Source of the DNA: Dyella halodurans | GTDB lineage: Bacteria; Pseudomonadota; Gammaproteobacteria; Xanthomonadales; Rhodanobacteraceae | Direction: 5' to 3' | NCBI RefSeq assembly: GCF_026283925.1 | Contig: NZ_JAPDPF010000008.1 | Location: 202,541-266,540 of the forward strand | DNA length: 64,000 nt | Part shown: positions 43,660 to 51,261 of the stretch, piece by piece | How the letters are laid out: every line of letters starts with the position of its first letter | Numbering within the stretch: the stretch's first letter is position 1 | Program-made: the position numbers and the translations under genes | Notes under the pieces: model-generated | What the model was told of the DNA's origin: nothing | What the model saw: the letters and a program-made list of their open reading frames with translations, nothing else | Databases searched by the model: none

Positions 43660-44142
43660 ATGGCACGTGTCTACCTGAGCCTGGGCTCCAATCTGGAGCC
43701 AAAGCGTTATCTCAATGACGCACTCGACGAGTTGCGCGTTCGCTTTGGCGAGCTGGCGGTTTCGCCAGCGTATCGCAGCAAATCCGTTGGTTTCGACGGC
43801 GCCGATTTCGTCAATCTTGCCGTGGGCCTGGATACCGAACTTTCGCCCGAGGCGTTGAACGACTGGCTGCACGCGCTCGAGGATCGCCACGGTCGGCGGC
43901 GCGATGTGCCGCGGTTCTCCGACCGTACGCTCGACGTCGACATCGTGCTGTACGACGATCTGGTGCGACGAGGCGAAGGTCACCTGGACATTCCGCGCAA
44001 GGAACTCCGGCACGCGTTCGTGCTCAAGCCGATCGCGGATATCGCACCCACGCTGCGGCATCCGCTCAGCGGTCTCACCATGGCGGCGTTGTGGGCCGCG
44101 TTCCCGGTGGATAGCGAGCCACTGGTGGTCGAGCCGCTGTAG
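43660..44142 (+). CDS. folK: 2-amino-4-hydroxy-6-hydroxymethyldihydropteridine diphosphokinase
   Basis: Transfers pyrophosphate from ATP to the FolB product. 160 residues: N-terminal VYLSLGSNLEPKRYL, a central pterin-binding region and the HPPK motif with catalytic aspartates in RFSDRTLDVDIVLYDD. It starts at ATG 43660 immediately after folB. The pteridine reductase gene about 1.9 kb downstream on the other strand adds a third pterin gene to this neighbourhood. Confidence 0.95.
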   Translation: MARVYLSLGSNLEPKRYLNDALDELRVRFGELAVSPAYRSKSVGFDGADFVNLAVGLDTELSPEALNDWLHALEDRHGRRRDVPRFSDRTLDVDIVLYDDLVRRGEGHLDIPRKELRHAFVLKPIADIAPTLRHPLSGLTMAALWAAFPVDSEPLVVEPL

Positions 44143-44214
44143 GCGCTGCGCATGCACTGTCGCCCGCATGGAGCGGGTGATAGAACGCTCATGTTCTCAA
44201 CAAGGAGGTAGCTC

Positions 44215-45072
44215 ATGGCAGGTCGCTTTTCACGTAGCTGGAGCCTGATGAAGGCCAGCGCGGCAGTGTTGCGCTCGGACAAGTCGCTGTTGATGTTCCC
44301 GCTGATCTCGGGCATCTGCTGCCTTTTGGTGGCGGCCAGCTTTCTGATTCCCATCGGCTTGACCGTCGCGGCTTCCGGGCATGCCCTGGAAGGCCATGAG
44401 CGCGCCCTGTCTGCTGGCGGGTACCTGGCGTTGTTCCTGTTCTACCTCGTGCAGTACTTCGTGATCATCTTCTTCAACACCGCGCTGGCGGGCGCCGCCT
44501 TGATGCATCTGCGCGGTGAGCCGGCAAGTTTTTCGGCGGGCTTCGAGTTGGCACGTCAGCGCGTGGCAAGCATCTTCGGTTATGCGTTGATCGCCGCCAC
44601 GGTAGGCCTGGTGCTGCGCGCGCTGCAGGAGCGCCTGGGTCTGATCGGCCGCCTGGTCGTCGGCTTCCTCGGACTGGCGTGGACCGTGGCCACGTTCCTG
44701 GTGGTGCCGGTACTGGCCAGTCAGGAAGTGGGTCCGATTGACGCGGTCAAGCGCAGCGTCGAACTGCTGCAGCAGACCTGGGGCGAAAACATCATCGGCA
44801 ACGCCGGGCTCGGCGTGGTGTTTGGCCTGGTGACGTTCCTGGCGATCCTGGTGTCCGGAGGTCTGCTCGTTGGCGCCTTCGCACTGCAATCTGCGGTTGC
44901 CATCGTGCTGGCCATCGCGATCATCGTGATCGGCCTGACCTTGCTCGGCCTTATCCAGGCATCGCTGCAGGGCATCTATGCGGCCGCGCTGTACCGCTAC
45001 GCCGAAGAGGGCCTGGTCGGCCACGGCTTCGACCAGGCGCTGCTCGAGCAGGCGTTCCGCCCGAAGAACTGA
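44215..45072 (+). CDS. DUF6159-like polytopic membrane protein
   Basis: A 285-residue membrane protein with about six hydrophobic segments. It begins MAGRFSRSWSLMKASAAVLR, a W-x-x-x-K-x-S-x-x-x-L pattern typical of DUF6159, followed by a DKSLLMFPLISG helix. PVLASQEVGPIDAVKRSVEL resembles the conserved cytosolic motif of such proteins. The ribosome binding site AAGGAGGT is a full match to the anti-Shine-Dalgarno sequence, suggesting strong translation. Function is unknown. The 72-bp gap after folK has no terminator. Confidence 0.75.
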   Translation: MAGRFSRSWSLMKASAAVLRSDKSLLMFPLISGICCLLVAASFLIPIGLTVAASGHALEGHERALSAGGYLALFLFYLVQYFVIIFFNTALAGAALMHLRGEPASFSAGFELARQRVASIFGYALIAATVGLVLRALQERLGLIGRLVVGFLGLAWTVATFLVVPVLASQEVGPIDAVKRSVELLQQTWGENIIGNAGLGVVFGLVTFLAILVSGGLLVGAFALQSAVAIVLAIAIIVIGLTLLGLIQASLQGIYAAALYRYAEEGLVGHGFDQALLEQAFRPKN

Positions 45073-45359
45073 CTTTATCGAGCATGTCGCGGGATCGGCG
45101 CACGATGGCGATACCGCTTAGTAAGGGCCAGTCGCGCAGGGGTAATGCCCCTGTCGACTCCTGCAAAAGTCTCGGTGTCGATGGTCTTGACGTTTCCGCT
45201 GTGCCGAGACCGCGTGCGGAGTGTTGCACGTGGCGCGCAACCCGCTCCATGTCAATGGGTGAATGATTTGCTGGCCCGAGTCATGCCAGGATCTGTTGCA
45301 CGCGAGAATTCACGTCCAGTGTGCAGCCTACTTGTACCGCGCGGGATAATTACTTGCGA

Positions 45360-45809
45360 CTAACGGGCGGTCTTTCTCGCCGTGGTCTTCTTGCTTGCGC
45401 GCTTGGCCATCTTCCGGGGTGCTTTCTTCGCCGCCTTGGCTTGCTTGGCGGGCGTGGAGGACTGTGCGGCGCCGCCGATGAGCAGGCTTTCCGCCGTCAC
45501 GCCACGGCGCTTGAGCGCCTTTGAAAACCAGATCGGCTGACGGCCGCGGCCAGACCACGTCTGCGTGGGATCGGAAGGGTCGCGGTACTTCGGTGCCACC
45601 GAACCCTTGCCGCCTTTCTTGCCAGCAGCCTTCTTGCCGCGCGAAGGATAGACGTCGTCCAGGCTAAGGCCGCTGTTGGCCAGCAATGCATCGATTTTCT
45701 GCCGGATCGCCTGCACCTGCGTCGCATGGGCTTGCTGCATCTGGGCACTCGCGTTCGCGATGAGCGCCTGAAGTTCTTTCGGGGATAAGGTCTTGAGATC
45801 GATGGCCAT
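45360..45809 (-). CDS. H-NS family nucleoid-associated protein with histone-like Lys/Ala tail
   Basis: 149 residues. An N-terminal coiled-coil oligomerisation region (about 5-45) comes first, then a basic linker (RGKKAAGKKGGKG). The H-NS DNA-binding motif is YRDPSDPTQTWSGRGRQPIW (74-93) and binds the minor groove of AT-rich DNA. An extra C-terminal tail of about 30 residues (KQAKAAKKAPRKMAKRASKK) resembles eukaryotic H1-like sequences and would strengthen non-specific binding. AAGG precedes ATG 45809. It is likely a xenogeneic silencer. The 287-bp gap to its left (45073-45359) contains no gene. Confidence 0.9.
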   Translation of the reverse strand: MAIDLKTLSPKELQALIANASAQMQQAHATQVQAIRQKIDALLANSGLSLDDVYPSRGKKAAGKKGGKGSVAPKYRDPSDPTQTWSGRGRQPIWFSKALKRRGVTAESLLIGGAAQSSTPAKQAKAAKKAPRKMAKRASKKTTARKTAR

Positions 45810-45997
45810 GCGGATACCTTCGTGGGGATTTCTGGCTGAAGTCTAGGGCATGAGCGGCAGGGCCGTGTAGAAGAAGGCCGCGATGGTGATCGCGGCCGTC
45901 AGCACTTCTCATTGGATACAGGCGCCGAAGAACAAGCGTCATGCGAGATCGCGGCGCGACCATCACGGATCTCGCCTGGTGGTCAGGAATGTCACGT

Positions 45998-46744
45998 TTA
46001 CACCGACAGCGTGCGACCGCCATCGACATGGATGATCTGCCCCGTCACGAATGGCGCGTCGCGCAGCAGCCAAAGCACCGCGCCTGCCACGTCTTCCGGC
46101 GAGCCGGCGCGTTGTAGCGGCGTGCGCGCGAGCATGGCTTGCTGATCGTCGTAAGGCTTGCCGTCGCTGGGCCACATGACCGCGCCTGGCGCGACACCAT
46201 TGACGCGTATATCAGGGCCAAGGTCGAGTGCGAGTGAACGGGTCATGGCGGCAAGCGCGGCCTTGGCCATGCAATAAAGCGGATGCCTGGCGAGTGGGCG
46301 CTCGGCGTAGATGTCCACCAGGTTGACGATGGCGCCTCGTGCTTCGCGTAGCGCCGGCAACGCTGCCTGTGCCAGAAAGAAAGGTGCCTGCGCGTTGGAT
46401 GCAAACAACTCATTCCATTGCGTGGGTGTCGCGCTGCCAACGGGGGTGGGGTAGAACGCGGAGGCGTTGTTGATCAGCGCATCGAGTCGACCATAGCGCG
46501 TCAGTATGCGTTCGATCATGCCGGGCAATGCATCGAGGTCGGCCAACTCGGTCTGCACCAGACATGTGCTGTCGCTGCGCTGACGCTCGAGTGACGAGGC
46601 GAGCAACTCCGCCTCTGCGGCAGAACGGCGGTAGTGCAGTGCCAGGTCATAGCCCGCGCCATGCAAGCTGCGGGCAATCACCGCGCCGACACGCTTGCCG
46701 GCACCGGTGATGAGGGCGACGGGACGCTCATGGCGTGGGCTCAT
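45998..46744 (-). CDS. Pteridine reductase-like short-chain dehydrogenase
   Basis: A 248-residue NADPH-dependent SDR. The cofactor motif is TGAGKRVG (13-20), with the arginine that distinguishes pteridine reductases (T-G-x-x-x-R-x-G). Then come LINNASAFYPTP, the catalytic Y-x-x-x-K in YCMAKAALAAM and RVNGVAPGAVMWP. PTR1/FolM-type enzymes reduce dihydropterins or dihydrofolate. Nearby folB and folK support a pterin role. An AGGAG 7 nt upstream supports ATG 46744. FolM and other SDR subfamilies remain alternatives for naming. Confidence 0.85.
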   Translation of the reverse strand: MSPRHERPVALITGAGKRVGAVIARSLHGAGYDLALHYRRSAAEAELLASSLERQRSDSTCLVQTELADLDALPGMIERILTRYGRLDALINNASAFYPTPVGSATPTQWNELFASNAQAPFFLAQAALPALREARGAIVNLVDIYAERPLARHPLYCMAKAALAAMTRSLALDLGPDIRVNGVAPGAVMWPSDGKPYDDQQAMLARTPLQRAGSPEDVAGAVLWLLRDAPFVTGQIIHVDGGRTLSV

Positions 46745-46804
46745 GCGTGGGCTCCTGCATTGCGCGATGGAAGGCTGCGAGCTTGCCGCAAAGCGCGAGG
46801 TACG

Positions 46805-47503
46805 TCATCCCGAGGGCGTTCGACGCGTCACTTTGTGCAGTACGCGCCGGGCGAATCCGGTTCTGGGCGTGGCCGGCTCGGCATCGCTGGCCGGGCTGTC
46901 ATCCGTTTCGATCGGCGCGCTGAACAGGGCGATGGTGGTACGCGCCACCTGTCCAGTGTCGTAGTAGGCATAGGCACCCACGCCAACGGCTCCCACCACT
47001 GGCAACCAGCGCGACAGGCCGTTGCCGACCGCGCGCTGAGAGACCTTCACGCCTACGCGTTTGGCGACGCGCGCGGCAACGGTATAGCTCATGCGCCGGA
47101 ACAGCAGGCGATCGCCCACGCGCACCACCATGTCGCGGAACGCCTGTGCAGCGGTGTGGCGAAACAGACACCAGAGCATTTGCTCGCGTCCGAGCTCGGA
47201 GTGCTGGCCATACGCCGCCGCGATGTCGCTGACCATCTGCGCCTGGATCTTCCAGATGGCGATCAGCTCGGGCAGCACCGTGAGCCAGCCCAACGGACCC
47301 GGCGGCAGCGCCAATGAGCCAGCAGCCAGCGCTGCGCGTCGCGCGGCACGACTAGCCAGGCTTAGCGCTTCGCGTTCCGGGTCCTTGCTGCCACTGACGC
47401 TGCTGTCGGGAATCTGGCTGACGAAATCCAGGATCGCCTGGGTCACTCGGCTGTGATCGCTGGGTTGGATGACAGCCGGAAGCTGGGAGGAGGGCTCGGA
47501 CAT
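46805..47503 (-). CDS. EcsC family protein
   Basis: 232 residues of the EcsC family: hydrophobic and helical (about 55-185) with LPPGPLGWLTVLPELIAIWK and IQAQMVSDIAAAYG, the family's most conserved portion, then YTVAARVAKRVG and AVGVGAYAYYDT. In Bacillus EcsC accompanies an ABC transporter; in proteobacteria stand-alone copies have no assigned role. The C-terminal 35 residues are polar and probably disordered. It ends 61 bp upstream of the pteridine reductase start and may be co-transcribed with it. Confidence 0.85.
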   Translation of the reverse strand: MSEPSSQLPAVIQPSDHSRVTQAILDFVSQIPDSSVSGSKDPEREALSLASRAARRAALAAGSLALPPGPLGWLTVLPELIAIWKIQAQMVSDIAAAYGQHSELGREQMLWCLFRHTAAQAFRDMVVRVGDRLLFRRMSYTVAARVAKRVGVKVSQRAVGNGLSRWLPVVGAVGVGAYAYYDTGQVARTTIALFSAPIETDDSPASDAEPATPRTGFARRVLHKVTRRTPSG

Positions 47504-47664
47504 GGCGGTGACGATTCGCAGGTCACGGCAGCCGCCGCGAGATGACCCAGTCTAGGCAATCGGCGTGAAAGCGGGCTGACCCCGGCCGCAGGTCGTGCTT
47601 AACGCAGGATGTTGCGTCGCCAGGCATGACTTCTGGGGCAGGCAACTACCGGGCTCAAGTGGCA

Positions 47665-47676
47665 ATGTTATAACAT
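47665..47676 (+). promoter_or_regulatory. Zur-box-like palindrome upstream of a TonB receptor gene
   Basis: ATGTTATAACAT is a perfect 12-bp palindrome in an AT-rich island 40 bp before the receptor start. It matches the core of the gammaproteobacterial Zur operator (GAAATGTTATANTATAACATTTC), and its TATAAC could be the -10 element, so bound repressor would block RNA polymerase. Zinc-dependent repression is inferred. Confidence 0.6.
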
Positions 47677-47715
47677 ATCAAAAATAACAACTTTACTTTC
47701 CCGCCCGGAACCCTG

Positions 47716-49917
47716 ATGAAACGATCTGTGCTTGCCTTGAGTCTTGCTGTCGCGCTGGGTGCAGTACCGGCTGCCTATGCCCAAACCAGCCCGAATGCGG
47801 ATACCAGCAGTGCGGTAGCCAATGGCAGTTCTGGCGGCGCCGACCCGGGCGGTACGCAAACCACGCCGGCCAAGGTGAAGCAGCTCGGCACGGTGGACGT
47901 GTCTGCGGCACTCGACCAGTCACGCAATGCCTTGTCGCCTGACACCGGCAGCAGCCAGTACGTGATCGACCAGAAGGCGATCCAGCAGTTGCCGCTGGGC
48001 GACTCCACCCCGTTGAACCAGGTGCTGTTGCAGGCACCGGGCGTGGTGCAGGACTCCTTCGGCGGCCTGCATGTGCGCGGCGACCACGCCAATCTGCAGT
48101 ACCGCATCAACGGCGTGATCATCCCCGAGTCGATCTCCGGTTTCGGCCAGACGCTCGATGCGCGCACCATCCAGAGCATCAAGCTGCTCGATGGCGCGCT
48201 GCCGGCCCAATACGGCCTGCGCACCGCCGCGGTAGTGGATATCGACACCAAGAGCGGCCCCGCGCTGGGCAACGGCGGCAGCGTTGGCATCACCGGTGGT
48301 TCGTTTGGCACCTTGAATCCGAACGCGTCGCTATGGGGCAGCAACGATCGCTGGAGCTGGTTCGTCACGGCCAACTACCTGGAGACCGATGTCGGCATCG
48401 AGAATCCGACCTCGAGCCGCAACCCGATCCACGATCACTCCAACCAGGTGAAGGGCTTCGGCGATATTTCCTATCTGATCGACAACGATACGCGCCTCAG
48501 CTTCATGTTCGGCGCGACCAATAATCGCTTCCAGATTCCCAACAATCCGAACCAGACGCCGCAGTTCGGCTACCTGGACACCGTGGATTTCAACTCGGCC
48601 GACCTCGATGAGCGCCAGCGCGAGAGCACGCGCTTCGGCGTGCTGTCGCTGCAGGGCAAGATCGGTCGCACCGACTACCAGGTGTCGGCGGGCCAGCGCT
48701 ACAGCTCGGTCAACTTCAGCCCCGACGAGATCGGCGACCTGATGTTCAATGGCGTGGCGTCGACGATTGGACGCGCCAACCGGGCCAACACGCTGCAGGC
48801 TGATTTCTCCACGCCGCTGGGTGACAGCCATACAGTGCGCTACGGCGTATACGGCGAGTTCGAGCGCGGTGACATCAGCAACAACTCGCTGGTGTTCCCG
48901 GCCAACCCGGACGGCAGCCAGGCCAGCACCACGCCCATCGGCATCTACGACGCCACCAACCTGCTCGCGCGCACCTACTCGGCCTACCTGCAGGACGAGT
49001 GGAGCATCGGCGACCAATGGACGGTCAACTACGGCGTGCGCGGTGATCGCTATCAGTTGTTCCGCACCGAAAGCCAGCTCAGTCCGCGCGTTGGCCTGGT
49101 CTATCAGGCCACCGACAGTACCACCGTCCACGCCGGCTATGCGCGCTATTTCACGCCGCCGGCCACCGAGGTGATCGACGACAGCAATATCGCGCGCTTC
49201 AATGGCACGACCAACCAACTGCCCGGCACCAGCACCGGCAACAGTCTGCCGCTGTCGGAACGTTCGAATTACTACGACCTGGGCGTTTCGCAGCAGATCG
49301 GCTCGACGCTGACCCTGGGCGTGGATGCCTACTATCGCCAAGTGCGTCGCCTGCAGGACGAAGGACAGTTCGGCACCGCGCTGATCTTCTCCAACTTCAA
49401 CTATGACTCCGGCCGCGTCCGTGGCGTCGAATTCACCGCCAACTACGACAACGGCCCGATTTCCGCGTACTTCAACGGCTCGCTGGGACAGGCCCTGGGC
49501 AAGCGCGTGATCACCGGCCAGTACAACTTCAGCCCGGAAGAGCTGGCCTATATCTACAACAACTGGATCCACCTCGATCACGACCAGAAGTTCACCTCGT
49601 CGGGCGGTGTCACCTATTCGTTTACCGACACCACGCGCGCCGGCGTCAACTACATCGCGGGCAGCGGCCTGCGCAGCACCGGCAGTAACGGCATTCCGAA
49701 CGGCGAATCGCTGCCGTTCTACTTCCAGCTGAACCTCAATGTGGCGCACGACTTCACCTTCGGGAGCTTCGGCAAGGTAAAGACCCAGCTGGCCGTGATC
49801 AACGCGCTGGACCGTAGCTACGAGCTGCGCGATGGCACCGGCGTGGGCGTGGGCGCGCCGCAGTTCGGTCCGCGTCGCGGCGTGTACCTGAGCCTGCAGA
49901 AAGACTTCGACTTCTAA
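47716..49917 (+). CDS. TonB-dependent receptor, putative zinc (ZnuD-like) importer
   Basis: A 733-residue outer-membrane receptor. The signal peptide ends AYA (22); a Ser/Gly/Thr-rich linker leads to a plug domain with LNQVLLQAPGVVQDSFGGLH, VRGDHANLQYRINGVIIPES and IKLLDGALPAQYG. The barrel ends LSLQKDFDF with a terminal Phe. The plug differs from siderophore receptors (no GPQGTLFG-type motif; 'DGALPAQYG' instead). Histidine-containing loops (NPIHDHSNQ, WIHLDHDQK) and a Zur-like operator point to zinc uptake, but substrate assignment is inference. It is monocistronic. Confidence 0.85.
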   Translation: MKRSVLALSLAVALGAVPAAYAQTSPNADTSSAVANGSSGGADPGGTQTTPAKVKQLGTVDVSAALDQSRNALSPDTGSSQYVIDQKAIQQLPLGDSTPLNQVLLQAPGVVQDSFGGLHVRGDHANLQYRINGVIIPESISGFGQTLDARTIQSIKLLDGALPAQYGLRTAAVVDIDTKSGPALGNGGSVGITGGSFGTLNPNASLWGSNDRWSWFVTANYLETDVGIENPTSSRNPIHDHSNQVKGFGDISYLIDNDTRLSFMFGATNNRFQIPNNPNQTPQFGYLDTVDFNSADLDERQRESTRFGVLSLQGKIGRTDYQVSAGQRYSSVNFSPDEIGDLMFNGVASTIGRANRANTLQADFSTPLGDSHTVRYGVYGEFERGDISNNSLVFPANPDGSQASTTPIGIYDATNLLARTYSAYLQDEWSIGDQWTVNYGVRGDRYQLFRTESQLSPRVGLVYQATDSTTVHAGYARYFTPPATEVIDDSNIARFNGTTNQLPGTSTGNSLPLSERSNYYDLGVSQQIGSTLTLGVDAYYRQVRRLQDEGQFGTALIFSNFNYDSGRVRGVEFTANYDNGPISAYFNGSLGQALGKRVITGQYNFSPEELAYIYNNWIHLDHDQKFTSSGGVTYSFTDTTRAGVNYIAGSGLRSTGSNGIPNGESLPFYFQLNLNVAHDFTFGSFGKVKTQLAVINALDRSYELRDGTGVGVGAPQFGPRRGVYLSLQKDFDF

Positions 49918-50006
49918 GCCCGGCCGGGCGCATCCCCGTCGCCGTCCTCACAGGATCGCGGCGGGGCTTGGGTTATTCTTCGCAGGTTTCCCTGCAGGCC
50001 ATGCGC

Positions 50007-51200
50007 ATGTCGTCCCGACTTCCCGACCCCGGCGCCGAAGAGCGCGCCCACTCCGACCGCTTGCTGGCGCACCTGCGCGAAGCGATTGCCGCGCACGGCC
50101 CGATGCCGTTCGCGCAATACATGGAGCGCTGCCTGTACGCGCCGGGCCTGGGCTATTACAGCGCGGGCAAGACCAAGTTCGGCGAAGCCGGTGATTTCAT
50201 TACCGCACCGGAACTAGGCGAGCTGTTCGCGCGCTGCGTCGTCAACGTGGCGACGCCGGTGCTGGAGCTGCTGGGCGCCGAGGCCGATTTCCTGGAACTG
50301 GGTGGCGGCAGCGGCTCCTTCGCCGAAGCCGCGCTCAAGGCCATGGCCAGCAACAGCTCGCTGCCGCGTCGCTATCTAATCCTAGAACCCAGCGCGGACC
50401 TGCGCGAACGCCAGCGCGAGCGGCTCGCCCGGGCACTGCCCGCCGACGTGTTTGGTCGCGTGCAATGGCTGGATCGTCCGCCCGAGGAAGACTGGCGTGG
50501 CGTGCTGTTTGCCAACGAGGTGATCGACGCACTGCCGACCACGCGCTTCGCCATGCGCGCGGGCGAGGTCTACGAGGAATATGTCGCGCTGGATGGCGAG
50601 GGCCGCTTGATGCGCGTGGATCGTCCGGCCGACGCCTTGGTGTCCGGGGCCGTGCGACATGTCGAGCGCGATACCGAGATCCGCTTCGCCGATGGCTACC
50701 GTTCGGAAGTGCTGCCGCAATTGCCGTACTGGATTCAGGCGATCGCCGGTTCGCTCAGCGCCGGCATGATGCTGTTTGTCGACTACGGTTACGTGCGGCG
50801 GGAGTTTTACCTGCCCGAGCGCACCGATGGCACCTTGCGGGCCTACTACCGTCATCGTTCGCACAACGATCCGCTTTACCTGCCGGGCTTGAACGACCTC
50901 ACGGCGTCGGTGGATTTCACCGCGCTGGCGGAGGCGGGCAACGGCGCCGGCTTTGGCGTCGCTGGCTATATGCCGCAGGCGCAGTTTCTTATCGGCAGTG
51001 GTCTGCAGGCGGCCTTTGAGGCAGCCTACGAAAGCGCCGCCGATGAGCAGGCGCGCTATCGCCTCGCCCAGGAAGTGAAAAAGTTGACCTTGCCCGACGC
51101 GATGGGCGAGCGCTTCCAGGCCATGATCTTCGTGCGCAACATGGACGTGGTGCCGCTGCCTGCCGAATTGCTGGAGGCAGATCAGGGGGATCGCCTGTAA
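50007..51200 (+). CDS. MidA/NDUFAF7-family class I SAM-dependent methyltransferase
   Basis: A 397-residue member of the DUF185/MidA family; the human homologue NDUFAF7 methylates an arginine of complex I subunit NDUFS2. The N-terminal FAQYMERCLYAPGLGYYSAG and GEAGDFITAPELGELF are family hallmarks. The SAM-binding motif is FLELGGGSGSFAEAAL, followed by YLILEPSADLRERQ and FANEVIDALP. ATG 50007 has GCAGG 8 nt upstream; ATG 50001 is an alternative. Whether the bacterial protein acts on complex I is unproven. The gene converges with the LTA-synthase-family gene. Confidence 0.9.
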   Translation: MSSRLPDPGAEERAHSDRLLAHLREAIAAHGPMPFAQYMERCLYAPGLGYYSAGKTKFGEAGDFITAPELGELFARCVVNVATPVLELLGAEADFLELGGGSGSFAEAALKAMASNSSLPRRYLILEPSADLRERQRERLARALPADVFGRVQWLDRPPEEDWRGVLFANEVIDALPTTRFAMRAGEVYEEYVALDGEGRLMRVDRPADALVSGAVRHVERDTEIRFADGYRSEVLPQLPYWIQAIAGSLSAGMMLFVDYGYVRREFYLPERTDGTLRAYYRHRSHNDPLYLPGLNDLTASVDFTALAEAGNGAGFGVAGYMPQAQFLIGSGLQAAFEAAYESAADEQARYRLAQEVKKLTLPDAMGERFQAMIFVRNMDVVPLPAELLEADQGDRL

Positions 51201-51226
51201 CGGCAAGTTTCCAACGGCACGAAAAA

Positions 51227-51250
51227 AAGCGGAGGCCGTGGCCTCCGCTT
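51227..51250 (-). terminator. Terminator of the LTA-synthase-family gene
   Basis: An 11-bp perfect stem (AAGCGGAGGCC with GGCCTCCGCTT) with a 2-nt loop. On the minus strand it is followed by a run of seven T. It lies 12 bp beyond the minus-strand stop codon at 51262 and may also slow transcription from the methyltransferase gene. Confidence 0.9.
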
Positions 51251-51261
51251 GCTCGCACGAT

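Noticed and set aside
45073..45359. A small RNA or tRNA in the 287-bp gap after the DUF6159-like gene
   Set aside because: Only a short CAGGGG/CCCCTG stem is visible, with no tRNA fold, promoter or terminator.
49918..50006. A terminator after the Zur-box-linked receptor gene
   Set aside because: The CCCCGTCGCCG/CGGCGGGG pairing is imperfect, with a long loop, and lacks a T-run; support is too weak.
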